This document shows positions 40,311-49,290 of a stretch of 64,000 nucleotides of DNA, in pieces; the stretch's first letter is position 1, and each line of letters starts with the position of its first letter. The notes beneath the pieces were generated by a model, which saw only the letters and a list, made by a program, of their open reading frames with translations, did no database searches and was not told the origin of the DNA. Both the position numbers and the translations under genes were made by a program. Source of the stretch: Modestobacter lapidis. Lineage in GTDB: Bacteria; Actinomycetota; Actinomycetes; Mycobacteriales; Geodermatophilaceae. Location of the stretch: NCBI GenBank assembly GCA_019779905.1, contig JABAKE010000015.1, forward strand, positions 1 to 64,000, read 5' to 3'.

Positions 40311-41516
40311 TCAGGTCGCCGGAGGTGTCGCCGTCCCGGGAAGGCCCAGCGCGATGGTGAGCTCCAGGACGCGCCGCGGGTCCTCCAGCCGGTCGCCGTA
40401 GCGTTCGCGCAGCTGGCCCATCCGGTACCGCACCGTCTGCGGGTGCACGAACAGCTCCGCGGCGATCCGCTCCCGCCGGCCGTGGTGCAGCAGCCAGGCC
40501 CGCAGCGTCTCGACCAGCTTGTCGCGTGCCCCCGCGCCCAGATCGGCCAGCGGCTCCAGCACCTGTGCCCGCAGCTCCATCAACGCGTCCTCGTCGGACC
40601 GGAGCACGAGGTCGGCCAGCCGCAACTGGGTGTCCACGGCCGCGGCGCCCTCCGGCGCCAGCCCCAGCCGGACGGCGCGCAGGGCGCGGGCGTAGGACTC
40701 GGACACCCGCTGCCACGGCCGGGCGGGGCCGACGACGGCGGTCCGGCCCTCCAGCACGCGGAACAGCCCCGGCCGGCCCGCCCCGTCGGCGTCGGGGATG
40801 AGCAGCACCGACAGCTCCGCGGCGGGCTCCGGCGGCTGCCCGCCCTCGGTGGTCTGCAGGGTGCGCGGGTCGAGCAGCAGCAGCGCGCCGCGGGCCCGGG
40901 CCTCCGGCAGCAGTACCGCGGTCAGCGACCGTGGCGGCGTCCAGTCGGCCCGCTCGGCGGCCGCGGTGAGCTCGTCGGCCGGGCCACCGGCCAGCAACCG
41001 GCCGGCCAGCCGCTCCAGGTACCGCTCGCGGACCCGGCCGCTGGTGGCCAGCTCGTCGGTGTGGCCCGCCACGCTGGCCGCCGAGAGCTGGTCGATGTAG
41101 GCGAAGACCAGTTCGGCGAACCGGGCCAGCGACTCCACGGTCAGCCCGGCCGCCACCGCGGTGCTGCTCATCTCCCGCCAGGACACCCGGGCGCCCACCC
41201 GGTAGGCGGCCAGCAGCGCGTCCATCGACCGGCCGCCGCGGGCCTCGCCGCGGCCCAGCGCGTAGGCGCCGTCCAGGGCCGGCCCGATCGGTGTGCTGGC
41301 GTCCGCGCCGCCGCCGGACATCGCGAGCTGGAGGAACCCGCCCAGCGCCAGCTCGACGGCGTTCTGGATGGCGTCGCCCATGCCGCCGGCGAACGCGTCG
41401 GCGTAGCTGGGCACCTCCACGACGATGGCCGCCACCGTCCGTTCCGCCACGACCGGCAGTTCGGTGCGGATCGCCGCGGCGACCTGCGTGGAGACCGTCG
41501 TCCGGGCTGGGGTCAC
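40311..41516 (-). CDS. PucR/CdaR-family transcriptional regulator
   Basis: A 401-residue protein. The C-terminal PucR helix-turn-helix is clear at about 335-395 (L-V-E-T-L-R-A-W-L-L-H-H-G-R-R-E-R-I-A and H-P-Q-T-V-R-Y-R-M-G-Q-L). The N-terminal part has the A-A-Y-R-V-G-A-R-V-S-W-R-E-M segment of actinobacterial members. It is divergent from the ferredoxin reductase/desaturase pair, a neighbour pattern seen in mycobacteria and relatives, so it likely controls membrane lipid desaturation. GTG 41516 lies 11 bases from a perfect TGTTC-N5-GAACA dyad. Confidence 0.88.
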   Translation of the reverse strand: MTPARTTVSTQVAAAIRTELPVVAERTVAAIVVEVPSYADAFAGGMGDAIQNAVELALGGFLQLAMSGGGADASTPIGPALDGAYALGRGEARGGRSMDALLAAYRVGARVSWREMSSTAVAAGLTVESLARFAELVFAYIDQLSAASVAGHTDELATSGRVRERYLERLAGRLLAGGPADELTAAAERADWTPPRSLTAVLLPEARARGALLLLDPRTLQTTEGGQPPEPAAELSVLLIPDADGAGRPGLFRVLEGRTAVVGPARPWQRVSESYARALRAVRLGLAPEGAAAVDTQLRLADLVLRSDEDALMELRAQVLEPLADLGAGARDKLVETLRAWLLHHGRRERIAAELFVHPQTVRYRMGQLRERYGDRLEDPRRVLELTIALGLPGTATPPAT

Positions 41517-41527
41517 GGCACCTCATT

Positions 41528-41542
41528 TGTTCGGGGGGAACA
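41528..41542. promoter_or_regulatory. operator-like dyad TGTTC-GGGGG-GAACA
   Basis: Perfect 5-base arms in the 92-base divergent interval between the PucR regulator and the ferredoxin reductase gene. A wider pair, ACGTACC (41545-41551) and GGTACGT (41575-41581), lies beside it. Confidence 0.5.
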
Positions 41543-41608
41543 GAACGTACCGCCCGATTCACGTCGAGAGCACAGGTACGTGCGTCGCCAGGTGGGAACG
41601 ATGAGGAC

Positions 41609-42709
41609 ATGACGTCCACGCTTCCGCGCCCGACGCCGGCCCGGCCGCTGCGCGCGCTCCGCGACCGGGTCCTCCGTGTCGCGGAGCTGGCCACGACGCC
41701 GCTGGTGCCCACCGACTACCTCGACCTCGTCGCCCCGCTGCGCTCCGGGGCGGCCCTGCGCGGCCGGGTCGAGGCGGTGCAGCGGGAGACCCGCGACGCG
41801 GCCACCGTGGTGATCCGACCCGGCCGGGGCTGGCAGGGGCACACGCCCGGCCAGTACGTCCGGATCGGCGTCGACGTCGACGGGGTGCGCCAGTGGCGCG
41901 CCTACTCGGTCACCTCCCCCGTGGACCGGGCCGACGGCTGCATCAGCATCACCGTGAAGGCCATCCCCGGCGGGAAGGTGAGCAACCACCTGGTGCACGC
42001 CACCGCCCCCGGCACGGTCGTGCAGCTCGACCAGGCCGCCGGGGAGTTCGTCCTGCCGGCGCAGCGGCCCGCCAAGGCGCTGTTCGTGACCGCGGGCTCC
42101 GGCATCACCCCGGTGATGGGGATGATCCGCAACCACCTGGACGAGGCGACGGACGTGGTCCTGGTGCACTCCGCGCCCACCCCCGACGACGTCGTCTTCG
42201 GCGCCGAGCTGCGCGCCCTGGCCGCGTCCGGGGCGATCCGGCTGGTCGAGCAGCACACCGACACCGCCGGCCAGCTGGACCCCGCCGCGCTCGCCGCGCT
42301 GGTGCCCGACGTCGCCGAACGCGCCACCTTCGCCTGCGGTCCGGTCGGCATGCTCGAGGCCCTGGAGGAGCACTGGGCCGCGGCCGGGCTGGCCGACCGG
42401 CTGTTCACCGAGCGCTTCCGGCCCACGGTCGTGGTGACCGGCGAGGGCGGCACGGTCACCTTCACCGGAACGGGCACCACGCTGGACGCCGACGGCGCCA
42501 CCCCGATCCTGGACGCGGCCGAGGAGGCCGGCCTCCTGATGCCGAGCGGGTGCCGGATGGGCATCTGCTTCGGCTGCGTCCTGCCGCTGCGCGAGGGCGC
42601 GGTCCGCGACCTGCGCAACGGCGAGGTCACCACCGCCGTCCCCGGCGACGGCGTCCTCGTCCAGACCTGCGTCAGCGCCGCTGCCGGCGCCTGCGCCATC
42701 GACCACTGA
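41609..42709 (+). CDS. ferredoxin-fused oxidoreductase (electron donor to the desaturase)
   Basis: A 366-residue protein: FAD-binding barrel with R-A-Y-S-V-T-S-P near residue 95, NAD(P)-binding domain with V-T-A-G-S-G-I-T-P-V and C-G-P-V-G-M-L, and a C-terminal plant-type [2Fe-2S] domain with Cys315, Cys320, Cys323 and Cys354. It passes electrons from NAD(P)H to the desaturase 28 bases downstream, as Rv3230c does for DesA3 in M. tuberculosis. ATG 41609 is preceded by GGTGGGAACGATGAGG. Confidence 0.9.
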   Translation: MTSTLPRPTPARPLRALRDRVLRVAELATTPLVPTDYLDLVAPLRSGAALRGRVEAVQRETRDAATVVIRPGRGWQGHTPGQYVRIGVDVDGVRQWRAYSVTSPVDRADGCISITVKAIPGGKVSNHLVHATAPGTVVQLDQAAGEFVLPAQRPAKALFVTAGSGITPVMGMIRNHLDEATDVVLVHSAPTPDDVVFGAELRALAASGAIRLVEQHTDTAGQLDPAALAALVPDVAERATFACGPVGMLEALEEHWAAAGLADRLFTERFRPTVVVTGEGGTVTFTGTGTTLDADGATPILDAAEEAGLLMPSGCRMGICFGCVLPLREGAVRDLRNGEVTTAVPGDGVLVQTCVSAAAGACAIDH

Positions 42710-42737
42710 CCGACCCCACAGACACGGAGAGCCGGAC

Positions 42738-43931
42738 ATGACGACCCTGCAACAGAAGCCCACCAGCCCGATCGCCCACCTCACGCCGGCCGACATCGAG
42801 GCCATCGGCGAGGAGCTCGACGCTCTCCGCCAGGGCGTTCTCGACAGCCGGGGCACCGCCGATGCCGCCTACATCCGCAAGGTCATCGCGGTGCAGCGCT
42901 CGCTGGAGCTGGGCAGCCGGGCCGTCCTGCTGGCCTCGAAGTTCCCGCCCGCCTGGTTCGTCGGGACGGTCGGCCTGTCGGTCGCCAAGATCCTGGAGAA
43001 CATGGAGATCGGGCACAACATCCTGCACGGGCAGTGGGACTGGATGCGCGACCCGGAGATCCACTCCACGACGTGGGAGTGGGACATGGCCAGCCCGGCC
43101 GAGCAGTGGAAGCACTCGCACAACCAGCTGCACCACACGTACACGAACGTGATCGGCAAGGACAACGACCTCGGCTACGGCATCATGCGGGTCGACGAGG
43201 GCCAGCCCTGGCACCCGCTGTACCTGGCCCAGCCGCTGTGGAACTTCGTCAACGCCTGCTTCTTCGAGTACGGCATCGCGGCCTACGACCTGGAGCTGGG
43301 CAAGAACCTCTCCTCGGCCAAGCGGCGCAACGATCCGGCGTTCCGCGCCCGGGCCAAGGCCGTGCTCCGCAAGATCCGTCGTCAGGCCACCAAGGACTAC
43401 CTCGTCCACCCGGCGCTGTCCGGTCCGTCCTTCGTGCCGACCCTGGCGGCGAACTTCACCGCGAACGTGGTGCGCAACCTGTGGTCGCACTCGGTGATCA
43501 TGTGCGGGCACTTCCCCGAGGGCGTCGAGACGTTCGAGAAGACCTCGATCGAGGGCGAGACCCGCGGCGAGTGGTACCTGCGCCAGATGCTCGGCTCGGC
43601 CAACATCTCCGGCAGCAAGGCCCTGCACGTGCTGACCGGCAACCTGTCGCACCAGGTGGAGCACCATCTGTTCCCGGATCTGCCCAGCAACCGGTACGCC
43701 GAGATCGCCCCCCGGGTCCAGGACCTCTTCGCCCGCTACGGACTGAACTACCACTCCGCGTCGCTGCCCCGGCAGGTCGCCTCGGCGTGGCACAAGGTGT
43801 TCCGGTTGTCGCTGCCCAACGGCTGGCTGGCCCAGACGACGCCGGCCAACGCGCCGGCGCAGGTCGCCAAGCTCTACAAGATGACCACCGGCGGCCGGAA
43901 GGTGCGCCGGGAGCTGCAGCGGGCCGCCTGA
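42738..43931 (+). CDS. fatty acid (acyl-CoA) desaturase
   Basis: A 397-residue integral membrane di-iron desaturase. Three histidine boxes are intact: H-N-I-L-H (93-97), H-N-Q-L-H-H (128-133) and H-Q-V-E-H-H (305-310). Hydrophobic segments flank them. It introduces a double bond, most likely delta-9, into acyl chains and so adjusts membrane fluidity. It depends on the ferredoxin reductase encoded just upstream. A very strong hairpin follows 16 bases after the stop. Confidence 0.92.
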   Translation: MTTLQQKPTSPIAHLTPADIEAIGEELDALRQGVLDSRGTADAAYIRKVIAVQRSLELGSRAVLLASKFPPAWFVGTVGLSVAKILENMEIGHNILHGQWDWMRDPEIHSTTWEWDMASPAEQWKHSHNQLHHTYTNVIGKDNDLGYGIMRVDEGQPWHPLYLAQPLWNFVNACFFEYGIAAYDLELGKNLSSAKRRNDPAFRARAKAVLRKIRRQATKDYLVHPALSGPSFVPTLAANFTANVVRNLWSHSVIMCGHFPEGVETFEKTSIEGETRGEWYLRQMLGSANISGSKALHVLTGNLSHQVEHHLFPDLPSNRYAEIAPRVQDLFARYGLNYHSASLPRQVASAWHKVFRLSLPNGWLAQTTPANAPAQVAKLYKMTTGGRKVRRELQRAA

Positions 43932-43947
43932 GCCACGGACCGGTGCA

Positions 43948-43975
43948 CCGGCCGGCGGCTCGCGCCGCCGGCCGG
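43948..43975. terminator. bidirectional terminator hairpin
   Basis: CCGGCCGGCGGC-TCGC-GCCGCCGGCCGG is a perfect 12-bp stem with a 4-base loop between the convergent desaturase and flavohemoglobin genes. Confidence 0.75.
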
Positions 43976-43984
43976 CTGGTCCGG

Positions 43985-45214
43985 TCAGCCGGAGGTCGGC
44001 TCGCTGACCAGGTCGGCCTGCCACAGGTCGGGGCCGAAGACCTCGTACTGGATGTCGCGTGGCGGGACGCCGCGTTCGAGCAGGGCGGTGCGGACGGCCT
44101 TCATGAACGGCAGCGGGCCGCACAGGTAGTAGGCGGCGGCGTCGGGCAGTGTCACGTCGTCGAGGTCCATCTGGCCCTCGTGCACCCCGTCGACGGGCAG
44201 GGTGCTGTCGGTGTCGCGCTCGTACCAGACGTGCGCGGTGGCGTGGGGCAGCGCCCGGACGTCGGCGAGCACCTGGTGCCGCAGCGCGAAGGACTCCTCG
44301 GCGGCGTCGGCGTGCAGCAGGGTGATCGGCAGCCCCGAGCCGGCCGCGGTCAGGTGCGACAGCATCCCGGCCATCGGGGTGATCCCGACCCCGGCGCTGG
44401 CGAACACCACCGGCCGGCCCGAGTCGTCGAGTACGACGTCGCCGAAGGGCACCGACATGGTGACCAGGTCCCCGACCCCGACGGAGTCGCACAGCAGGTT
44501 GGACACCTCGCCGGCCGGCTTCGCCCCGTTACCCCGGACCCGCTTGACGGAGAACTGGCGGTGCTCGCCGTCATCGGCCCGGGTGAGGCTGTACTGCCGG
44601 GGCTGGCGGACACCGTCGGGCATCGGCACCTGGACGGTCACGTACTGCCCGGGCAGGGAGGTCTTGACCAGCCGGTCATCGACCCGCTTGGTGCGGAAGG
44701 TGACCACGTCGGGGGTCTCGTCGATCTTCTCGGTCACCTCCCAGTCCCGCCACACCGTCTCGGGCCGGACACCGCGGGCGCTGTACAGGCCGCGTTCCTG
44801 GTTGATCAGCGCGTGGGCCATCAGCCAGTACACCTCGTCCCAGGCGGCGGCCACCTCGGGGGTGACCGCGTCACCGAGCACATCGACGATCGCCCAGAAC
44901 AGGTGCTCGTGCACCACGTCGTACTGGGCCGGGGTGATGCCCAGCGAGGCGTGCTTGTGCGCGATCCGCGACAACAGCTGCTCGGGCACCTGCTCCGGGG
45001 TCTTCACCAGCGCGCTGGCGAACACCGCGACCGAGCCGGCCAGCGCCACCTGCTGGGTGCCCTCGGACTGGTTGCCGCGGTTGAACACCCCGTCGAAGAG
45101 CTGGGGATGCTCTCCGAACAGATGGGCGTAGAAACGCTTGGCGATCTCCCCGATGTGCTCGGCGACGACCGGCAGGGTCGCCTCGATCACGGGGCGGGAA
45201 CGGTCGGACAGCAC
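43985..45214 (-). CDS. hmp: flavohemoglobin (nitric oxide dioxygenase)
   Basis: A 409-residue protein with a globin domain (1-140), FAD-binding domain (150-255) and NAD-binding domain. Tyr29 of the distal pocket (R-F-Y-A-H-L-F) and proximal His88 in A-H-K-H-A-S-L match Hmp. R-Q-Y-S-L binds FAD, A-G-V-G-I-T-P is the NAD site, and the C-terminus has C-G-P-L-P-F-M and Y-E-V-F-G-P. It oxidises NO to nitrate with O2 and NAD(P)H. ATG 45214 has no obvious NsrR-like site upstream. The 297 bases to the next gene contain no other gene, only a possible -10 TAGAGT (45449-45454) for the rightward unit. Confidence 0.95.
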   Translation of the reverse strand: MLSDRSRPVIEATLPVVAEHIGEIAKRFYAHLFGEHPQLFDGVFNRGNQSEGTQQVALAGSVAVFASALVKTPEQVPEQLLSRIAHKHASLGITPAQYDVVHEHLFWAIVDVLGDAVTPEVAAAWDEVYWLMAHALINQERGLYSARGVRPETVWRDWEVTEKIDETPDVVTFRTKRVDDRLVKTSLPGQYVTVQVPMPDGVRQPRQYSLTRADDGEHRQFSVKRVRGNGAKPAGEVSNLLCDSVGVGDLVTMSVPFGDVVLDDSGRPVVFASAGVGITPMAGMLSHLTAAGSGLPITLLHADAAEESFALRHQVLADVRALPHATAHVWYERDTDSTLPVDGVHEGQMDLDDVTLPDAAAYYLCGPLPFMKAVRTALLERGVPPRDIQYEVFGPDLWQADLVSEPTSG

Positions 45215-45511
45215 GTGGACTCCTCGGTCGCTCGTCGGGATGCGGGCCGGGCCGGCCGACGCCGCGTGCTCGCTGGCACCGGGTCACTCCTCACGGACCA
45301 GGGATGCCCGGTCACGCTGGGTGGAGTTCCTGGCCGCCCGATCATCACCCTGCCGTCCGCCCGCCGCCAACGCGGGGGGTGTCCGCACCGGCGTCCGCGG
45401 GACCGGTCCGGGCCGGTTCCCGAGTGCGCAGCGTGTGCCCGCGGTCGCTAGAGTTCCGCCAACGGGATCCGGAGCACCAGCGCAGCCAGCAGCCAGCGAG
45501 GGGGAGTGTGC

Positions 45512-46648
45512 GTGGACATCCCGGCGATGCGGGCCAACTTCGGCAAGGCCTCGGCGATGGGCGACGAAGCGCCGCTGTACTTCTACACCCACCTGTTCCT
45601 GGCCCACCCCGAGACCCGGCAGATGTTCCCGGTCTCGATGGCCCACCAGCGCGACCGGCTCTTCCAGGCCCTGGGGGAGGTGGTCGCGCGGGTCGACGAC
45701 CTCGACTCGCTGGTGCCGATCCTCCAGCAGCTCGGCCGTGACCATCGGAAGTTCGGCACGGTCGCGGCCCACTACCCGGCGGTCGGCGCGAGCCTGCTGG
45801 CCACGCTCGAGCACTTCGACGACGGGTGGAACGAGCAACTGGCCGCCGACTGGACGGCGGCCTACCAGCTGGTCGCGCAGGTGATGGTCGAGGCCGCCGA
45901 GTCGGCCGACGGGCCACCGTGGTGGGATGCCGTGGTGGTGGGCCACGAGCGGCGCACCTTCGACGTCGCCGTCCTGCGGCTGCAGCCCAAGGAGCCGATG
46001 GACTTCGTGCCGGGGGAGTCGATCTCGCTGGAGACAGAACGCCGTCCCCGGCTGTGGCGCTACTACTCACCGGCCAACGCACCACGCCCCGACGGGCTGC
46101 TGGAGATCCACGTCAAGGCCCATGACGGCGGTCCGGTCAGCTCTGCCCTGGTCCGTCAGGTCCAGGTGGGCGACGAGTTGCGGCTCGGGCCGCCGGTGGG
46201 GCACCTGTCCTTCGACGCCGAGTCCGACCGGGACCTGCTGCTGGTGGCCGGGGGAACCGGGCTGGCGGCGGCGAAGTCGCTCCTCGACCACGTGACCCAG
46301 CACGGCCCGCCCCGGCGGGTCGACCTGTTCGTCGGCGCCCGCACCGAGGAGCACCTCTACGACCGCGAGGACCTCGAGCGGCTCGCCGCCGAGCACTCCT
46401 GGCTGTCGGTCACCTTCGCCGTGTCCGAGGACTCCTGGTCCACGCTCGAGCACGGCCACATCGCCGAGGTCATGATGCGCGGCGGGCCCTGGACCAGCCG
46501 GGACGTCTACGCCGTGGGGCCGGGACCGATGGTCGAGGACACTGTCGCCCGGCTCGTGGCACACGGGGTCCCCCGGCAGCGCGTCCGTACCGAGGTCTTC
46601 GCACCCAGCCGACCGAGCCCCACTGTTGACGGAGAGGTGACCTCATGA
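45512..46648 (+). CDS. second globin-reductase, flavohemoglobin-like
   Basis: A 378-residue protein: globin domain (about 1-130) with F-Y-T-H-L-F for the distal tyrosine and proximal histidine in L-G-R-D-H-R-K-F, then an FNR-like reductase with R-Y-Y-S-P-A-N (FAD) and V-A-G-G-T-G-L-A-A-A (NAD). It lacks the C-G-P-x-x-F-M form of Hmp (reads V-G-P-G-P-M) and is about 30 residues shorter. Similar two-domain proteins in actinobacteria have been tied to D-lactate or redox sensing, not NO. GTG 45512 has GAGGGGGAG 5 bases upstream. Its stop overlaps the DivIVA-domain start by four bases. Confidence 0.88.
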   Translation: MDIPAMRANFGKASAMGDEAPLYFYTHLFLAHPETRQMFPVSMAHQRDRLFQALGEVVARVDDLDSLVPILQQLGRDHRKFGTVAAHYPAVGASLLATLEHFDDGWNEQLAADWTAAYQLVAQVMVEAAESADGPPWWDAVVVGHERRTFDVAVLRLQPKEPMDFVPGESISLETERRPRLWRYYSPANAPRPDGLLEIHVKAHDGGPVSSALVRQVQVGDELRLGPPVGHLSFDAESDRDLLLVAGGTGLAAAKSLLDHVTQHGPPRRVDLFVGARTEEHLYDREDLERLAAEHSWLSVTFAVSEDSWSTLEHGHIAEVMMRGGPWTSRDVYAVGPGPMVEDTVARLVAHGVPRQRVRTEVFAPSRPSPTVDGEVTS

Positions 46649-47409
46649 GCATCGAGCAGCGCGGGGCCGGAGGTGCGGGCGGGCGACTGAGCCCGGCAGA
46701 CGTCCAGAGCGTGACGTTCTCGCGATCGACCATGCTCCATCCGGGTTACAGCGATGCCGAGGTCGACCGGTTCCTCGACCGCGTCGGTGACGAGCTGACC
46801 CAGCTGCAGCAGGAGAACGCCGCGCTGCAGGAGCAGCTCGCCGACCTCCAGGCGCGGCTCGAGAGCGTGGAGTCGCGTCCGGCACCGGGCGAGCAGGCGA
46901 TGGGCATCCTGGCCGCCGCCCAGCAGACGGCCGACCAGTACGTGGCCGAGGCAGAGGCCTTCAGCCGGGTGATGACCAGCGAGGCGCGTGAGCAGTACGA
47001 GGGGCAACTGCGGGATGCCCGGGAGAAGGCCGGAGCGATCATCCAGGCCGCCCAGGAGGCAGCCACGGGTGCGGTCGCGGCCGACGCCGAGAGCCGCCCC
47101 GCCGACCCGAACCACCCGGATGCCGAGGCGCTGCAGCGGCAGGTCGTCTACCTCCAGGCGTTCGGCCAGGCCTGCCGGGTGCAGCTCCGCTCCTACCTCG
47201 AGGCGCTGCTCACCGACGTCGAGACCGAGTGGGGCCGGGCTACCCCCGAGGCCCTGCCGCAGCCACCACTGCGCTCGCCGGCGCCACCGAACCGCCCCGC
47301 GGTCGAGGCTGCGCCGGCCGAGAGCAACGGCGCTGCGCCGACGGCCGACGCCTCGGCCACCGACCGTGAGCCCAACGTCGTGAAGTCGGTGAGCGGGCCG
47401 CAGCGCTGA
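46645..47409 (+). CDS. DivIVA-domain coiled-coil protein
   Basis: A 254-residue protein. Residues 16-70 match the DivIVA N-terminal domain (L-S-P-A-D-V-Q-S-V-T-F-S, G-Y-S-D-A-E-V-D-R-F-L-D-R-V), followed by a coiled coil to about residue 150 and an acidic, proline-rich tail. It is smaller than Wag31/DivIVA and is not in the division cluster, so it is a paralogue; such proteins may mark poles or scaffold membrane complexes. ATG 46645 overlaps the globin-reductase stop (ATGA), so the two are made together. That pairing is unexplained. Confidence 0.85.
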   Translation: MSIEQRGAGGAGGRLSPADVQSVTFSRSTMLHPGYSDAEVDRFLDRVGDELTQLQQENAALQEQLADLQARLESVESRPAPGEQAMGILAAAQQTADQYVAEAEAFSRVMTSEAREQYEGQLRDAREKAGAIIQAAQEAATGAVAADAESRPADPNHPDAEALQRQVVYLQAFGQACRVQLRSYLEALLTDVETEWGRATPEALPQPPLRSPAPPNRPAVEAAPAESNGAAPTADASATDREPNVVKSVSGPQR

Positions 47410-47422
47410 CGCCCGGCCACCC

Positions 47423-48118
47423 TCAGTCGAGGGTCGCCTCCAGGCGCAGCCGGCAGGCGTCCGGTTCGGAGAAGGGAAGCAGCTCCGTGCCGTCCGGATC
47501 CTCCCCGTAGGCCTGGAGCGCGCCACGTACGACACCCAGGTGAACGGCGCAGACGACCTCGGGGTGGCGCCGGGCGGCGTCCAGGAGGGGGCACCGGGTC
47601 AGGTCCGCGGTGCCGGCAGCGGCATCGATCCGCGGCGCGAACCCGAGTTCGCCCAGCAGTTCGAGCACCTCCTCGCGCGCGCCCCGGCCGCCGGCGTCGG
47701 CCGGCGGACGGTCGCGCGCCAGCTCCTGTCCCCACGCAGCGCCGGCCGCGATCGCGTCCCGGCGCGCGTCCCCGCTGCTCCGCGCGAGGGCTGAGGCCAG
47801 TGCGACGGCCAGGCCGGTGGAGGGCGACGGCCGGTCCGTCGGATCCCCGGCCGAGGTGCGGTAGAGCCACGCCGGACGGCCACGACCGCGGGGGGCGGCC
47901 CGTTCCCGGTGGACCAGTCCCTGCTCGACGAGCGCGTCCAGGTGTTCCCGCACGGTGTTCGGGTGCAGCCCGGTGATCCCGGCCAGGGTGGTGAGGCTGC
48001 TCGGCGCCGGCCGGGACTGCAGCGTGCCGAGGACCAGGGCGCGCGACCGGGAGAGCGCCGCGCGCGCGGCCTGCTGGTCGGTGGCCCGGGGACCGGGCGG
48101 GCGCCCATGATTTTCCAC
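47423..48118 (-). CDS. winged-helix regulator with SufR-like Cys/His C-terminus
   Basis: A 231-residue protein. An ArsR/SufR-type winged helix occupies about residues 20-85 (L-A-G-I-T-G-L-H-P-N-T-V-R-E-H-L-D-A-L, then G-R-G-R-P-A-W-L-Y). The C-terminal part contains R-C-P-L-L-D-A-A-R-R-H-P-E-V-V-C-A-V-H, with cysteines 14 apart and histidines as in Fe-S-binding SufR-like proteins. Members sense Fe-S or redox/NO status. GTG 48118 has no ribosome site, but TACGAT lies 7 bases upstream, fitting a leaderless mRNA. It may control the surrounding globin/hemerythrin genes. Confidence 0.75.
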   Translation of the reverse strand: MENHGRPPGPRATDQQAARAALSRSRALVLGTLQSRPAPSSLTTLAGITGLHPNTVREHLDALVEQGLVHRERAAPRGRGRPAWLYRTSAGDPTDRPSPSTGLAVALASALARSSGDARRDAIAAGAAWGQELARDRPPADAGGRGAREEVLELLGELGFAPRIDAAAGTADLTRCPLLDAARRHPEVVCAVHLGVVRGALQAYGEDPDGTELLPFSEPDACRLRLEATLD

Positions 48119-48125
48119 GAGACCG

Positions 48126-48131
48126 ATCGTA
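48126..48131 (-). promoter_or_regulatory. -10 TACGAT for leaderless start of the SufR-like gene
   Basis: On the minus strand TACGAT is followed by 7 bases and then GTG 48118, the spacing of leaderless actinobacterial transcripts. No -35 resembling TTGACA is visible. Confidence 0.45.
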
Positions 48132-48132
48132 G

Positions 48133-49227
48133 TTAATGCTGGGCGGATCTCCGAGCGGATCCGCGCCGCGGTCCCGCTCGCCGGTCGCGGGGAAGGAGCA
48201 CGGTGTCCACCAGGTGCCACGTCATCGCGCCCAGGGTCAGCGTCCCGGCGGCGAGGGCCGCCCACAGCTCGACCCTGCCGATGCTCTCGACCAGGGGCAG
48301 GTCGTCGGCCCTGCCGAGGGAGATTCCGGCGACCGCGTACATCCCTAGCGGGAAGACGACGCTCCACAGAGCGGCCTCGTAGGTCAGCGGCACCCGGTGT
48401 CGCAGGTGCCGCCACCAGCCGGCGGCGACCAGTACCGGGATGAGCCAGGTCGCGAACGCCCAGAACACCACCGAGGTGCCCGCGATCAGCCCGCGCGTGG
48501 CCGCGACCATGGGGGCGTCGGCCATCTCGACGATCCGGGCGCCGGCGACCACCGTGATGGCGCCGGCGCCCATGGCGACCCAGTAAGGGGGCGTGAGCTC
48601 CTCGGGTCCGAACTCGTAGAGCATCATCCGGGCGCCGACGAAGATGCCGGCAGCGGCGTAGAGGAACACGCCCACGGACCAGCAGAACACCGCGACCACC
48701 GCCAGCAGCTGGCGCCCGGGGTCGTACACGGGTTCCAGCGCGGCGGCCGAGACGGCGACGGACTGGCTGGCCACGACCCAGATGAACCAGGTGCCGTTGG
48801 CGGCGGCGAGGATCGGGCGACGCTCGCGGCCCAGGACCGCCGTCCACGGGACCACGTAGCCCAGCACCAGCCAGCACAGTCCGGAGGCAGCCAGCAGGAC
48901 GGCGGTCAGCGCGTGGTGCCCGTCCATCGCAAGCCGGACGCCGAGGACGTTGGCGCCGGCGATGGTGGTGAAGAAGCCGAACCCACGGCGTGGGTCGGTG
49001 AAGTCCTGGGCGACCGCGTCGCGGTGGGCCACCACCCGCCAGCAGGTCAGCAGGGTCAGCACCACGAAGGATCCCGCGCAGCCGGCCAGCAACCACGCCG
49101 AGAGCGTGGGCAGGCCGCTCAGCGACGTTCCGACGGAGAGGATGCCGCTGGCCATGACCAGGGCGAAGTAGCCCGGCGCGAGGCTGCGCACGGCTTCCTG
49201 GGTCCGGGCCATCACACCGGCGAGCAT
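48133..49227 (-). CDS. TDT-family (TehA/SLAC1-like) membrane transporter
   Basis: A 364-residue protein with ten hydrophobic segments in the TehA/SLAC1 arrangement, starting L-A-P-G-Y-F-A-L-V-M-A-S-G-I-L-S. The family includes tellurite-resistance channel TehA and C4-dicarboxylate or anion channels; the mobile anion here is unknown. ATG 49227 is preferred to the GTG three codons earlier. It lies 63 bases after the hemerythrin gene and 14 bases before the SufR-like gene, all on the minus strand, so co-transcription with the hemerythrin pair is plausible. Confidence 0.82.
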   Translation of the reverse strand: MLAGVMARTQEAVRSLAPGYFALVMASGILSVGTSLSGLPTLSAWLLAGCAGSFVVLTLLTCWRVVAHRDAVAQDFTDPRRGFGFFTTIAGANVLGVRLAMDGHHALTAVLLAASGLCWLVLGYVVPWTAVLGRERRPILAAANGTWFIWVVASQSVAVSAAALEPVYDPGRQLLAVVAVFCWSVGVFLYAAAGIFVGARMMLYEFGPEELTPPYWVAMGAGAITVVAGARIVEMADAPMVAATRGLIAGTSVVFWAFATWLIPVLVAAGWWRHLRHRVPLTYEAALWSVVFPLGMYAVAGISLGRADDLPLVESIGRVELWAALAAGTLTLGAMTWHLVDTVLLPRDRRAGPRRGSARRSAQH

Positions 49228-49290
49228 GGTTCCCACGCTAGCGGCGCGACCAGCCGGTCGACGTGCCCGGACGGCCCAGCTGCGCGGGGC

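Noticed and set aside
45215-45511. Small gene between the two globin genes
   Set aside because: Several open frames exist, but none has a ribosome site or sensible composition.
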